DNA from: Akkermansiaceae bacterium | Lineage (GTDB): Bacteria > Verrucomicrobiota > Verrucomicrobiia > Verrucomicrobiales > Akkermansiaceae | DNA: 45,671 nucleotides | Assembly (NCBI GenBank): GCA_903888515.1 | Contig: CAISTY010000210.1 | Span: 1 to 45,671 of the forward strand | Direction of reading: 5' to 3' | In this document: piece by piece, positions 9,983-19,322 of the stretch | Position numbering within the stretch: the stretch's first letter is position 1 | How the letters are laid out: each line of letters starts with the position of its first letter | Translations under genes and position numbers: made by a program | Notes under the pieces: model-generated | Database searches by the model: none | The model's input: the letters and a program-made list of their open reading frames with translations, nothing else | Told to the model about the DNA's origin: nothing

Positions 9983-11029
9983 TCACGGTGTCAGTACCAC
10001 TCGCAATGCCTCACCACTTTCCATGAGGGCGAACGCCTGTTGGATGTCGTCGAGCCTGAGTACGTGGCTGGCGATTTTCTCCACTGGCAACGAGCCACCG
10101 GCGATCAACTCCACGGCGCGCTGGACGTGGCTGGCAGTGGAATCGCTGGTGCCGACAACGCGCAGCTCACCATAGTGCATCGGCCGGCTATCGACATTGA
10201 GCATGCTGTTGCCGGCGGGCAGCGAGGCAAACAGGCAAACCGTGCCACGCTTGCGTACCATCGTCATCGCCTGTTCCTGCGGCTGCGCGGCGGGCGCGGA
10301 CACGATCACCACATCGGCACCGTAACCGCCGGTTTCGTTCATGATGATCTTCGTCAGGTCCTCGGTGGCAGGATTGACGAGCCGCTCGAAGCCGAACATT
10401 CCGGCTTGTTTCAGGCGGGCCGGATTGACTTCGCTGAGGATGATTTTGGAGGCGCCAAACTCGCGTGCGACGCAGGCGTTGAGGATACCCATCGGTCCGG
10501 CACCAAGCACCGCGACGACATCGCCTTGGACGATGCCACAGTTTTCAGCGGCATTGACGCAGCAGCTAACAGGTTCGGAGAGGGCGGCGTGGATCGCCTT
10601 CACGGTGGCGGGAACTTTAACCACATGACCCTGCTCCAGTGCCCGCGCGGGAATCGTGACAAACTCCGCCATGCCACCGTTGTAATAAAAGCCCATCGGG
10701 CGGAGGTCGGTGCAGAGATTACGCCAGCCACGCCGACAATAGAGACATTCGCCGCAGGAAACCGAGGTCGCCATCACCACGCGCTCGCCGAGGGCATGGC
10801 CATGCACGCCGGCACCGATGGATTCGATGAGACCGCTGAATTCGTGGCCCATGGTGATCGGCGGACGCATCCGCGGATTGCCGGACTTATAGGCTTTCCA
10901 GTCCGAGCCGCAAACCGCACATGCATCCACCTGCACGCGGATTTCGTCCGCGCCGCAAACGGGCATTGGTACCGATTCACAGCGCACGTCGAGTGGGCCG
11001 TGATAGACTACGGCCTTAATAGTTGTCAT
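9983..11029 (-). CDS. Zinc-dependent alcohol/polyol dehydrogenase (MDR family)
   Basis: Protein of 348 residues resembling sorbitol and threonine dehydrogenases. Catalytic zinc ligands are visible at C40 and H62-E63 (CGSD, GHEFSG). The structural zinc set is C92, C95, C98 and C106 (CGECLYC...C). The NAD(P) fold motif is VLGAGPMG. It should oxidise or reduce a sugar alcohol or similar alcohol in the cytoplasm. The ATG at 11029 overlaps the end of the aldolase gene by 14 bases, which suggests translational coupling and fixes this start over upstream alternatives. It is the last gene of a four-gene minus-strand cluster. The exact substrate cannot be read from the sequence. Confidence 0.9.
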   Translation of the reverse strand: MTTIKAVVYHGPLDVRCESVPMPVCGADEIRVQVDACAVCGSDWKAYKSGNPRMRPPITMGHEFSGLIESIGAGVHGHALGERVVMATSVSCGECLYCRRGWRNLCTDLRPMGFYYNGGMAEFVTIPARALEQGHVVKVPATVKAIHAALSEPVSCCVNAAENCGIVQGDVVAVLGAGPMGILNACVAREFGASKIILSEVNPARLKQAGMFGFERLVNPATEDLTKIIMNETGGYGADVVIVSAPAAQPQEQAMTMVRKRGTVCLFASLPAGNSMLNVDSRPMHYGELRVVGTSDSTASHVQRAVELIAGGSLPVEKIASHVLRLDDIQQAFALMESGEALRVVLTP

Positions 11030-11702
11030 CGGCGGTGGCTCCTGCGAGAATGGCTTCGGTGGAACCAACGCCGAGGCGGTTGGCACCTTGCGCGAGATAG
11101 CCGGTGGCGGTTTTCCAATCACGAATGCCGCCCGAGGGTTTCACGCCAAGGCGGCCGCCGACGGTCTTGAGCATTACGTCGATGATTTCCGGCGTCGCAC
11201 TGCCCGGACCAAAACCGGTTGAGGTTTTCACGAAGTCGGCGCCCGCCTCCTCGGTGATGAGGCAGGCCGTGGCGACCTGTTCGAGCGTGAGATAACCACT
11301 CTCCTGGATCACTTTCACCAGCACCCCGTGCGGCTTGGCCACGGCCACCACCGCCTCGATGTCCTTGCGCACGGCGTCATGGTCGCCACCGAGAAACTTG
11401 CCGATATTCATCACCATGTCGAGTTCGCGCGCACCGTCCCTGATCGCCAGCCCGGCCTCTAACGCTTTCACTTCGGGCAGGTGATGGCCATGCGGAAAAC
11501 CGATGACCACCGACACGAGCACATCGCTGCCGGCCAGGCATTTCGCCGCCAGCGCCACGTCGCACGGCCGCACGCACAGGCTTTTCACGCCGCGTGCAAT
11601 GCACATCTTCGCGTTTGCTTCGATATCGGCGTCGGTGAGGCTGGGCTTGAGCACCGCATGGTCCAATGTCGCGGCAACTTCGGAAACAGTGTATGATTTC
11701 AT
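11016..11702 (-). CDS. deoC: Deoxyribose-phosphate aldolase (DeoC family)
   Basis: Protein of 228 residues with a complete DeoC/FbaB-type TIM barrel. Expected catalytic residues are D95 (ELDMVMN), the Schiff-base K159 (FVKTSTGF) and K188 (GVKPSGG). The family cleaves 2-deoxyribose 5-phosphate to glyceraldehyde 3-phosphate and acetaldehyde. Its position between an SDR and an alcohol dehydrogenase suggests deoxysugar or related catabolism, where the dehydrogenase could handle the aldehyde or an upstream polyol (inference). The start at ATG 11702 gives the usual family N terminus; an upstream extension to 11738 is possible but overlaps the SDR gene. A DeoC-like aldolase with another substrate remains possible. 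Confidence 0.88.
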   Translation of the reverse strand: MKSYTVSEVAATLDHAVLKPSLTDADIEANAKMCIARGVKSLCVRPCDVALAAKCLAGSDVLVSVVIGFPHGHHLPEVKALEAGLAIRDGARELDMVMNIGKFLGGDHDAVRKDIEAVVAVAKPHGVLVKVIQESGYLTLEQVATACLITEEAGADFVKTSTGFGPGSATPEIIDVMLKTVGGRLGVKPSGGIRDWKTATGYLAQGANRLGVGSTEAILAGATADDNY

Positions 11703-11718
11703 GATGGATATTTGTTTG

Positions 11719-12507
11719 TTAGTGCATTTCGCGGCCACCGGTGACGTTGATCGCCTGACCGGTCATATAATCGGCACCGACCGATGCCAAGAACAAGGAC
11801 ACGGCCACGATGTCCTCGATTTGCGCCAGGCGCTTGAGCGGAATCTTGGAGGTGAATTGCTTCACGACTTCGTCACGCGACTTGCCGAGATTCTGGATAT
11901 AGCCGGCGCTGACGGCGGTCCAGACGCCGGTGTGGTCGGTGATGCCCGGGCATAAACAATTCACCGTGATGCCGAAATCGGCCAACTCGCACGCCAGTGC
12001 CTGCGTGAAACCAATGATCGCGGCTTTCGCGGCGGAATACGGACTCATGATCGCCGAGCCGGTCTTGCCCGACTTCGAACTGAAATTAACGATCTTGCCG
12101 TATTGCTTCGCCTTCATGAGTGGCACCACATGTTTGGTGAAGAAAAACGTGCCTTTGCAGTTCACGTCGAAGATGCGGTCCCATTCGGCTTCGGTGATCT
12201 CTTCGACTTTCCCCTGGCCGACCACGCCGGCCACGTTGACGAGGATGTCCACCGCGCCATCACCGAACTTCGCGGCGGCGGCCACGACCTCTTCAACCTC
12301 GGCTTCGCGCGTGACGTTCGCCGCCAGGCCGGCAGCTTGGGCGCCCGTGGCCAGCAGATCGGCGACGGACTTGTCCACGCCTTCCCGGGTGATATCAGTG
12401 ATGAATACTTTGGCCCCGCCCTCGGCGAAACCTCGGGCGATGCTTTTTCCTATGGCGCCTGCGGCACCGGTGATGAGAGCTGTCTTGTTGTCGAAACGGA
12501 GATTCAT
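11719..12507 (-). CDS. Short-chain dehydrogenase/reductase (classical SDR)
   Basis: Protein of 262 residues with the cofactor motif TGAAGAIG (residues 13-20), NVAG, and the catalytic SPYSAAK tetrad segment. It ends in a typical INVTGG tail. It is 16 bases upstream of deoC and so in the same operon as the aldolase and the alcohol dehydrogenase. An oxidation or reduction of a sugar or sugar derivative is likely; the substrate is unknown. The start at ATG 12507 matches the SDR N terminus, while the frame extends upstream without coding character. Confidence 0.9.
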   Translation of the reverse strand: MNLRFDNKTALITGAAGAIGKSIARGFAEGGAKVFITDITREGVDKSVADLLATGAQAAGLAANVTREAEVEEVVAAAAKFGDGAVDILVNVAGVVGQGKVEEITEAEWDRIFDVNCKGTFFFTKHVVPLMKAKQYGKIVNFSSKSGKTGSAIMSPYSAAKAAIIGFTQALACELADFGITVNCLCPGITDHTGVWTAVSAGYIQNLGKSRDEVVKQFTSKIPLKRLAQIEDIVAVSLFLASVGADYMTGQAINVTGGREMH

Positions 12508-12651
12508 GATGATTTTGGTTGGCCCACGGATGAACACGGATTTTCCGGATTCGCAAATCCCTGCGATGCGTGGTGCATGGTGCCTGCGAGACCCACTTCC
12601 CGCGCCGCGAAGCAACCCCGGAAGAAACCGTCTATCAGCTTGATGGACGTA

Positions 12652-13314
12652 TTACGGGAAAACGATTTTCGGGTCGCTGTGGCGGACGGCGGCGTTGTCG
12701 TGATAGGTGGCGGCTTCGGTGATGATTGCGCCTTCGGGGCCGGCAAACTGCCAGTGCCGCGCGGTGGGCCGGTTGAGTTTGGTCGTTTGTCCCGCTTCGA
12801 GGATCGTCTCGTGCCAAACCGTCACGTTGTCTTTTTCGAAATCGGGCACCACCGCGTGCATGTTGGCGCTGCGCTCGCCTTCACCATAGACGTATGAAAG
12901 ACCATGCCGTACGGTCCAACCTTCCATTTTGGGCACCGCCTTGTCGGTTTTGATGTGATAGTGTTCGGGCAGCATCTGGTTAGGAAGCAGATAGAGATCC
13001 TGCACCATGTAGCTGTTTTCCTGATCATTGATGAAACCGACCGCAGCCAGACCCAGTTTGGTGAACTGTCCAAGACCGTAATCGGAAATCCAAAGTTGTT
13101 CGCGCAGCCCCTTGAACACAGGGTAACCATGGTATTGCATCAATGCGATGATCGCATCCTTGCCGGCTTCGGGATCAAATTTCCCGTTCTTGTAAAAATC
13201 CTCGTTCTTAAACGCCAATTTCTTCTTGGTGGCGGCTGTTGCCAGTTGCGGCATGCCGGTGGCCAGCACTCCCACGCCAGCACCCATCATTTTCAGAGCA
13301 GTACTTCTTTTCAT
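12652..13314 (-). CDS. Exported cupin protein resembling D-lyxose ketol-isomerase-type sugar isomerases
   Basis: Protein of 220 residues starting MKRSTALKMMGAGVGVLA, a signal peptide that cleaves near ATAATKKK. The mature part has a cupin layout: PEHYHIK supplies two candidate metal His residues, followed by KMEGW, YVYGEGE and ARHWQFAGPEG. This resembles the sugar-isomerase cupin family (D-lyxose isomerase-like), which is normally cytoplasmic, so export is noteworthy. It heads the minus-strand cluster with SDR, DeoC and alcohol dehydrogenase, 144 bases before the SDR. A sugar-binding or isomerase role in the periplasm is inference. Confidence 0.7.
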   Translation of the reverse strand: MKRSTALKMMGAGVGVLATGMPQLATAATKKKLAFKNEDFYKNGKFDPEAGKDAIIALMQYHGYPVFKGLREQLWISDYGLGQFTKLGLAAVGFINDQENSYMVQDLYLLPNQMLPEHYHIKTDKAVPKMEGWTVRHGLSYVYGEGERSANMHAVVPDFEKDNVTVWHETILEAGQTTKLNRPTARHWQFAGPEGAIITEAATYHDNAAVRHSDPKIVFP

Positions 13315-13489
13315 GTTCTAAGGTGTCAATTTTCTGTGAATCACGCTGGCCGCCCTACCATGGGGCACCGCGTGACCGTAGGATAGATGGCATTTCCACG
13401 AACGCAACCGAAAAAATTCGCAAAAATTCCGCCGTGCGGGGCATCCGGTGGTTGCACAGCGGCGGCGGATTCGCTAGCGTCGCCGCGTG

Positions 13490-14350
13490 ATGCGTTCCGC
13501 CGATGTCGTGATTGATTTTCTCGAAGCCGAGCAGGCCCGTGGAGTGAGCCACATATACCTCGACGAAGGGGCGCGTGACGGGTTGCGAGCTTGGTTTCGG
13601 CGCAGCAAGCAACCACGGGCTGAGGCCCGGATTGCGCCATCGAGCCCGGCAGTCATGGCGGAACTACCGGCGCAAACCGACACACCCGCAGCCCCACCAT
13701 TGCAGGTGACCGCTGAGGGCGCGTCGAAGGTGGAGCGCCTCGCATCCCTCCGGCAACAAGCGGCAAACTGGGCACCTGCGCGCTCGCTCGGCACGCTGCG
13801 CGAAACGATGGTCTTCGCGACGGGCAATCCGGATGCGCGCATCATGCTGGTGGGAGAGGCTCCCGGTTACGAGGAGGAGAAAAAGGGCGAACCCTTCGTC
13901 GGTCCCGCCGGACAAAAACTCGACGATATCCTCAAGGCGATGGGACTCTCCCGGAACGAGGTGTACATTTCCAACATCGTCAAGTTCCGCCCCGCGACCG
14001 CCCGCCAGACCACTAACAATCGCAAACCCGCCCCGCAGGAAATGGCGGCGTGCCTACCCTTCATCCACGCGGAAATCGGCATCGTCCGCCCGGCCTGTAT
14101 CATCGCCATGGGCGGCACTGCGGCGGAGGGATTGCTCGACCTCACCGGCCCTGTGACGTCGATGCGCGGGTTATGGCATGACTTCAAAGGCATCCGGGTG
14201 CGCGTCACCTATCACCCGAGCTACCTGCTGCAAAGTGGCGCGAACCTTGCTATCAAACGCCAGGTCTGGGAAGACATGCTCACGGTGATGGAGGAACTCA
14301 GCATGCCGATCTCCGCCAGACAACGCGGCTTCTTTCTGCCGAAGTCTTGA
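13490..14350 (+). CDS. Family-4-like uracil-DNA glycosylase without the usual Fe-S cysteines
   Basis: Protein of 286 residues. It shows the family-4 UDG motifs: LVGEAPGYEEE, PFVGPAGQKLD, YISNIVKFRP and YHPSYLL. It should remove uracil from DNA. Family-4 enzymes normally bind a 4Fe-4S cluster with four cysteines. Here the N-terminal CxxC is absent, the usual KCRPP is KFRPA, and only C in AACLPF remains near the expected ligand site. The N-terminal 100 residues are a low-complexity extension. The start is ATG 13490, with a GTG three bases earlier as an alternative. It is divergent from the cupin gene. Confidence 0.82.
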   Translation: MRSADVVIDFLEAEQARGVSHIYLDEGARDGLRAWFRRSKQPRAEARIAPSSPAVMAELPAQTDTPAAPPLQVTAEGASKVERLASLRQQAANWAPARSLGTLRETMVFATGNPDARIMLVGEAPGYEEEKKGEPFVGPAGQKLDDILKAMGLSRNEVYISNIVKFRPATARQTTNNRKPAPQEMAACLPFIHAEIGIVRPACIIAMGGTAAEGLLDLTGPVTSMRGLWHDFKGIRVRVTYHPSYLLQSGANLAIKRQVWEDMLTVMEELSMPISARQRGFFLPKS

Positions 14351-14387
14351 GCCCAGCTCTCATCGCGCCGCAAAACATCGCCGTGTC

Positions 14388-14425
14388 GCGACAATTCTCA
14401 TGACGGTCGTCACAAGAATTGTCGC
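14388..14425. repeat. 38-bp intergenic palindrome, copy A
   Basis: An inverted repeat with arms starting GCGACAATTCT and ending AGAATTGTCGC, centred on ACGGTCGT (14403-14410). The outer 13-bp arms 14386-14398 and 14415-14427 are perfect. It has the same length and layout as 18005-18042 and 27019-27056. A run of nine G follows at 14431-14439. Confidence 0.7.
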
Positions 14426-14488
14426 GATCCGGGGGGGGGCGAGAATGATGCATGGACGCGCGGGTTTTCTTCCTGCCAACATCCGCAC

Positions 14489-15405
14489 ATGGGACAGGCC
14501 AAACGCAATCAACAACGCCCTTGCCCGGCACTCGGGGAAATCATCACGCCCGAGACTTGCGGCGGCAACCGCAACTGCAAGATACCCTGCCCCGGTGATT
14601 GCCCGCACAACCCGTTCAACCCGGCGAACTATTTCAGCATCTATCAGGCGATCGAATCCAAGGTCATCGCTGAAATCTCCCGCATGATGGCGAAAGATCT
14701 CGATTCCCATGAGGAACATGCACTTGTCCAAGCCATCCGCAAGAAGGATATCTTCCTCATCAACGCCCTCCACGTCTGGCACATTCACGGCCAAAACCGG
14801 ATCGCCAAATGGCACGGCCAAGGGGCCTTCCGCGATTGGAAAAACGACGAACTCACGATGCTCCGCTCCCTGGATACCATTCGCGTCGCTCTGTTGGAAA
14901 TCCAGCGCGTGATCGACGACCGCGCCACCCTCGTCCGCGACCTTCTGCGCCCGGACATGACCCCGTTTGTGTTGATTGACGCCAAGACTGCCGCCACGAT
15001 CTGCCGGTTTTCCGTGTTTCTCACATGGGTGTATGAGCTTCCGGGAGGTGTTAGCCGCCTGAGCGGCGTGGCTCATAACATCGGGGAAATCGGCAATCTC
15101 AGCTCTGCGGAAATGTTCAAGCACATCATCGACCACCTCGGTGCGCCTGCGGATGACAAGGGCCGCTGGCTGCTGGAAAACATGCCGCTGCCATCCCGTC
15201 ACTCCGCCCGCTCTTGGTCGAATTGATGAAACGCCACGTCAACATGATTGACCAGCAACGCCGGACCAAAGGCATCGATTTCGATATCAATCCGCTGCTG
15301 GAAGAACTCGGCCTCCATGAAATCATCCAGACACCCGTGCCTTGCGGCATCACCGACGATGATGCCGAAGAAGACGCCGCAGAAGACCGTGACGCATGGA
15401 ACTGA
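14489..15405 (+). CDS. Cys-rich conserved protein of unknown function (frameshifted)
   Basis: The first frame (14489-15226, 245 residues) starts MGQAKRNQ and has a cysteine-rich N terminus (C12, then C-C-C-C in TCGGNRNCKIPCPGDCPH), likely metal binding. A mainly helical body follows. The frame ends in SARSWSN just where the -1 frame continues with RPLLVELMKRHVNMIDQQ to an acidic tail ending at 15405. The two parts therefore look like one gene broken near the AAAA run at about 15177-15180. I cannot assign a function. Alternatives are two overlapping genes or a base-calling error. Confidence 0.6.
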
Positions 15406-15414
15406 GATCGACGC

Positions 15415-15430
15415 AGGACTTTCGAGTCCT
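15415..15430 (+). terminator. Hairpin with TTCG loop after the Cys-rich gene
   Basis: AGGACT-TTCG-AGTCCT forms a stem with a stable tetraloop, ten bases after the stop at 15405. It sits between convergent genes, which fits a terminator, but no clear U-tract follows. Confidence 0.45.
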
Positions 15431-15513
15431 GTCGTGTCTGCGTGCCCATGGCAATCGGCAGACGGGGACAAGCATCTCCCCGCCATTTGTTGTGTCAGAC
15501 CGGCAACATCCGT

Positions 15514-16137
15514 TTACGCCGCGAAATTCGCCGCGACCACATCCCAGTTGACCACGTTCCAGAACGCCGCGATGTAGTCGGGACGGCGGTTCTGATAGTT
15601 GAGGTAATAGGCGTGTTCCCAGACATCGAGGCCGAGGATCGGCTTGCCGGCGCAACCTGCGATGGCTTCACCCATGCACGGGCAGTCCTGATTCGCGGTA
15701 GAGCACACGGCGAGCGTGCCATCGGATTTTTTCACGAGCCATGCCCAGCCGGATCCGAAGCGGGTGGCTCCGGCCTTGGCGAAGGCTTCCTTGAAGGCGT
15801 CGAACGAGCCGAACGATTTGTCGATGGCAGCGGCGAGTGCGCCGGTTGGGGCTTTGGCACCGCCTGGCGCGATGACTTTCCAGAAAAACCCGTGGTTGGC
15901 GTGTCCGCCACCGTTGTTGCGCACGGCGGTGCGGATGTCGGCGGGCACCGCCGCAAGGTCGCCGACCAGTTCGCAGAGCGACTTGGCTTCGAGTTCCGGC
16001 TTGCCGGCGAGCGCGTTGTTGAGATTGGTGATGTATGCCTGATGGTGCTTCGAATGGTGGATTTCCATCGTGCGGGCATCGATGTGTGGTTCGAGCGCGT
16101 CGTAGGCGTATCCGAGGGCGGGGAGGGTGTGGGCCAT
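15514..16137 (-). CDS. Superoxide dismutase, Mn/Fe family
   Basis: Protein of 207 residues. Metal ligands are visible: H27 (MEIHHSKHH), H82 ([11 protein letters not shown]), D171 and H175 ([19 protein letters not shown]). It dismutates superoxide, using Mn or Fe; the NHGFFW and GGGH pattern leans towards the Mn type, but metal choice is not certain from sequence. An insertion with several cysteines ([15 protein letters not shown]) precedes the last metal motif. It is divergent from rmuC with a 116-base gap that should hold both promoters. Confidence 0.95.
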   Translation of the reverse strand: MAHTLPALGYAYDALEPHIDARTMEIHHSKHHQAYITNLNNALAGKPELEAKSLCELVGDLAAVPADIRTAVRNNGGGHANHGFFWKVIAPGGAKAPTGALAAAIDKSFGSFDAFKEAFAKAGATRFGSGWAWLVKKSDGTLAVCSTANQDCPCMGEAIAGCAGKPILGLDVWEHAYYLNYQNRRPDYIAAFWNVVNWDVVAANFAA

Positions 16138-16253
16138 GGTATTTTGGGGAGTTTGGTTTGCATATCGCCTGGCTCTCCGCTAGAACGGCGTGACAGGCAA
16201 CGTTCATTAACAAACCGAGCCTTCCAACCTCTGCAAGAGAAAAACCAAAAAAT

Positions 16254-17876
16254 ATGCCACCCTATCTTCCGCTCATCATCGCCGTCATCATGGGACTCAT
16301 GATCGGATGGCTGCTCACCCGCCTTGCCGCATCCGCTAAAATCAGCGCTGGCAACGAACGCCTCAAGGCGGAGGAACGCCGGACTGCGGAAATCGCAGTC
16401 CGCCTCGCTCATGCCAGCGCGGATGCCGAACGCAACGAAAAGGATGCCCAAACATTCCGCAACCAACTCACCGAACTGCGCGCCCGCCTCGAATCCGACC
16501 TCCGCGCCGCCGCCGAAAAACAAGCGCTCCTCGAACGCGCGGAAATCAAACTTACCGATACCTTCAAGGCTCTCTCCGCCGACGCCCTGCGCTCGTCGTC
16601 CGAACAATTCCTCCAGCTCGCGAAATCCTCGCTCTCCACCCAGACCGAAGAAGCCAAGGGAGACATCGAAAAACGCAAAACCGCCATCGAGGCGCTCGTC
16701 AAACCGGTCGCCGATTCGCTCGGGAAATTCGAGTTCCGCATCGGGGAAATCGAAAAGGCCCGCGAAGGCGCTTACGCCGAACTCAAGGAACAAGTCCGCG
16801 CACTCGGCGAGGGACAGATAGGACTGCAACGCGAAACCGCCTCGCTCGTCAAGGCGCTGCGCCAGCCGGTCGGTCGCGGCCAGTGGGGGGAAATGCAACT
16901 CCGCCGCGTGGTGGAACTCGCCGGCATGCAGGAACATTGTGATTTCGAAACCCAGCATACCTCCACCACCGACGAAGGGAAACGCCTCCGTCCCGACCTC
17001 ATCGTCCGCCTGCCCGGCGGAAAAACCATTGTGGTCGATTCCAAGACCCCGATGGATGGCTACCTCGACGCGCTTGAAGCCACCGATGACACGATCCGCG
17101 AGGAGGCACTCCAGCGCCATGCCCGCCAAGTGAGAACCCATATCCAACAGTTGGCATCCAAGAACTACACCGCCCAATTCGCCCATGCCCCGGAGTTCAC
17201 CGTGCTTTTTCTGCCGAGCGAATCGTTCTTCTCCGCCGCGCTCCAGAGCGACCCCGGTCTGATCGAACGCGGTGTGGACCAAGGCGTGATCCTCGCCACC
17301 CCCACCACTCTCATCGCCCTGTTGCGCGCCGTCGCCTATGGCTGGCGCCAAGAGGCCATCGCCGAGAACGCCCGCGAAATCTGCGCCCTCGGCCGCACCC
17401 TTCATGAACGCCTCGGCAAACTCGCCGACCATTTCACCAAACTCGGCCGTTCACTCGGCAACGCCGTGGAAAATTATAACAGCGCGATCGGATCGTTGGA
17501 AACCCGCGTCCTCACCACCGCCCGCAAGTTCGAGGACCTCAAAGCCGCCCCCGAAGCCGCCACCATCGCCAACCTCGAACCCGTCGATAACATCCCCCGC
17601 CACCTGCAATCCACCGGCGCGGGTATTTTGCCCACCGCCTTGCCCGCACCTGCCGAAGCCGATTTTACATCCGCCACGGACGATGATTTCTTCTTCGTCC
17701 CGGAGCCGTCCGCCACAGCTGATGATTTCTCCTTCGTCCCGGAGCCGCCCGCCACGGACGATGATTTCTCCTTCGTCCCGGAGCCGCCCGCCACAGACGA
17801 TGATTTCTCCTTCGTCCCGGAGCCGCCCGCTAGTGCCCGCAACGCCGCCGCAGACCTGCGCTCGGCGTTGGAGTGA
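16254..17876 (+). CDS. rmuC: RmuC-family DNA recombination protein with repeat tail
   Basis: Protein of 540 residues. A membrane helix at residues 5-25 ([17 protein letters not shown]) is followed by a coiled coil (about 30-190) and the conserved RmuC nuclease-like core. Core signatures are [28 protein letters not shown] and [15 protein letters not shown]. RmuC limits DNA inversions at short repeats in E. coli. After the core, residues about 475-527 carry four tandem copies of a 13-residue unit close to [13 protein letters not shown], an unusual acidic/aromatic tail. Confidence 0.93.
   Translation: MPPYLPLIIAVIMGLMIGWLLTRLAASAKISAGNERLKAEERRTAEIAVRLAHASADAERNEKDAQTFRNQLTELRARLESDLRAAAEKQALLERAEIKLTDTFKALSADALRSSSEQFLQLAKSSLSTQTEEAKGDIEKRKTAIEALVKPVADSLGKFEFRIGEIEKAREGAYAELKEQVRALGEGQIGLQRETASLVKALRQPVGRGQWGEMQLRRVVELAGMQEHCDFETQHTSTTDEGKRLRPDLIVRLPGGKTIVVDSKTPMDGYLDALEATDDTIREEALQRHARQVRTHIQQLASKNYTAQFAHAPEFTVLFLPSESFFSAALQSDPGLIERGVDQGVILATPTTLIALLRAVAYGWRQEAIAENAREICALGRTLHERLGKLADHFTKLGRSLGNAVENYNSAIGSLETRVLTTARKFEDLKAAPEAATIANLEPVDNIPRHLQSTGAGILPTALPAPAEADFTSATDDDFFFVPEPSATADDFSFVPEPPATDDDFSFVPEPPATDDDFSFVPEPPASARNAAADLRSALE
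17680..17832 (+). repeat. Four tandem 39-bp repeats in the rmuC tail
   Basis: In-frame units of 39 bases encode [27 protein letters not shown] and then [13 protein letters not shown] twice. The last copies are nearly identical at DNA level, so copy number is likely to vary between strains. Confidence 0.8.
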
Positions 17877-18004
17877 TCACCGGGTGGCGATCGCCGGTCG
17901 CCACGCTCCAATATGCCAACAGCCAGCATGCAAATCCATGCCTGCGTTCCCGCCTTCCTCGTTTCATCCACGACCTGCAGACCCCACTACCTGCCCGCCA
18001 TGCC

Positions 18005-18042
18005 GCGACAAATTCCCGGACGATCGTCTGGAAATTTGTCGC
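18005..18042. repeat. 38-bp intergenic palindrome, copy B, in a 338-base gene-free region
   Basis: GCGACAAATT and AAATTTGTCGC arms flank the centre ACGATCGT (18020-18027), with 17 of 19 positions pairing. It lies in 17877-18214, where I see no gene. Downstream similarity to the region after copy C continues (GCxACATCCTG then GTCCGATC at 18103-18123), so the repeat unit is longer than the palindrome. Confidence 0.75.
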
Positions 18043-18214
18043 GTCCACCCTCTGCCATGCGGGCTCGGAATGTGCTTGATCAGTGCGTGAAATGAAACTC
18101 CCGCAACATCCTGCCGTCCGATCAGAGCTCGGAAAATCGCTAACCATTGAATTTCTGGGGGCTACAAGACCGGGCTTGCCAAGCTGCCACGCTTTCACTT
18201 TAAATGCCCTCCGC

Positions 18215-19201
18215 ATGAGCGACAAAGCCCCTTGGATAACCTATCGCCCGGAACTGAAAGTGCTGGACTGCACGATCCGTGACGGTGGCCTCATCAACAA
18301 TTCCCAATTCACCGACGAACAGGTGCGGGCGGTCTATCAGACATGTCTGGCGGCTGGGGTCGATTACATGGAAATAGGATACAAGAACGCGCCCGCACAG
18401 TTTCCCAAGAGCAAATACGGTGCGTGGCGGCACTGCGAGGAAGAGGACATGCGGCGCGTGGTGGGCGACCACACGTTTGCAGACACCGGGCTGAAACTCA
18501 CGGCCATGGCGGACGCCGGCGGCAAGAGCGATTGGAAACACCAGATCATACCCGCGAAAGACAGCGTGCTCGACGTGATCCGGGTGGCCTGTTACGTCCA
18601 CCAGATTTCCGATGCCGTCGAAATGATCGAACACTGCACGGCACTGGGCTACGAGACGACCCTCAACATCATGGCCATCTCGGTGGTGGCGGAGGCCGAT
18701 ATCGACCAAGCACTCGAAATCGGTGCCAAGTCCTCCGTGGGAACCATCGTGGTGGTGGATAGTTATGGCAATCTTTACCGCGAGCAAATCGACCATCTGG
18801 TGCGCAAATACACGCAAGCCGTGGAGGGCACCGGCAAGCACGTTGGCATGCATGCCCATAACAACCTTCAGTTAGCCTTTGCCAACACCGTGGAAGCCAT
18901 CATCCTCGGTGCCAACCGCGTGGACGCCACCCTCATGGGACTCGGTCGCGGCGCGGGCAATTGCCCGATGGAACTGCTGCTCGGGTTCCTGCGCAATCCG
19001 AAGTTCAAACTGCGCCCGGTCATCGAAGCCATCCAGAACACCATACGCCCGATGCGCCAACAGTTCGACTGGGGTCCGTCCATTCCCTACAACATCACCG
19101 GCCAGATGAATCTGCACCCGAAAAGCGCGATGGCCTGGCGCGAGGGGCCTGCACCGGACGACTATCTGGGTTTCTACGACCAGACCCTAACTGATGTCTG
19201 A
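18215..19201 (+). CDS. HMGL-type aldolase, 4-hydroxy-2-oxovalerate aldolase-like
   Basis: Protein of 328 residues from ATG 18215. The TIM barrel of the HMG-CoA lyase/aldolase family is shown by VLDCTIRDGG near the N terminus (catalytic R and metal D) and by MHAHNNLQLAF (metal HxH). It lacks the C-terminal communication domain of DmpG-type aldolases. The likely reaction is a metal-dependent aldol cleavage or condensation of a 2-oxo acid; the substrate is unknown. No pathway partner lies next to it. The frame extends upstream to 18083 without family similarity, hence the chosen start. Confidence 0.82.
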   Translation: MSDKAPWITYRPELKVLDCTIRDGGLINNSQFTDEQVRAVYQTCLAAGVDYMEIGYKNAPAQFPKSKYGAWRHCEEEDMRRVVGDHTFADTGLKLTAMADAGGKSDWKHQIIPAKDSVLDVIRVACYVHQISDAVEMIEHCTALGYETTLNIMAISVVAEADIDQALEIGAKSSVGTIVVVDSYGNLYREQIDHLVRKYTQAVEGTGKHVGMHAHNNLQLAFANTVEAIILGANRVDATLMGLGRGAGNCPMELLLGFLRNPKFKLRPVIEAIQNTIRPMRQQFDWGPSIPYNITGQMNLHPKSAMAWREGPAPDDYLGFYDQTLTDV

Positions 19202-19203
19202 GC

Positions 19204-19251
19204 GTAGCTGGAGCATTCTGCTCCAGACCGTGCCCGGAGCGTTCCGCTCCG
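19204..19251 (+). repeat. GTAG REP hairpin plus second hairpin
   Basis: GTAG 19204-19207 is followed by CTGGAGCATTCTGCTCCAG (19208-19226), then a second stem CGGAGC/GCTCCG (19235-19251). It starts two bases after the aldolase stop and may also act as a terminator. Confidence 0.6.
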
Positions 19252-19322
19252 TTTGCATCCTCAACAAAAAAAATCCCAAGAGATAGGTTGCCGGGCGGCG
19301 GGGACCTCGTCATGTTTGCGCC

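Noticed and set aside
10040..11170. 376-residue plus-strand open frame over the dehydrogenase
   Set aside because: The minus strand encodes a complete zinc dehydrogenase with all ligands.
15732..17432. 566-residue antisense open frame over rmuC
   Set aside because: RmuC and superoxide dismutase are clear on their own strands and cover the region.
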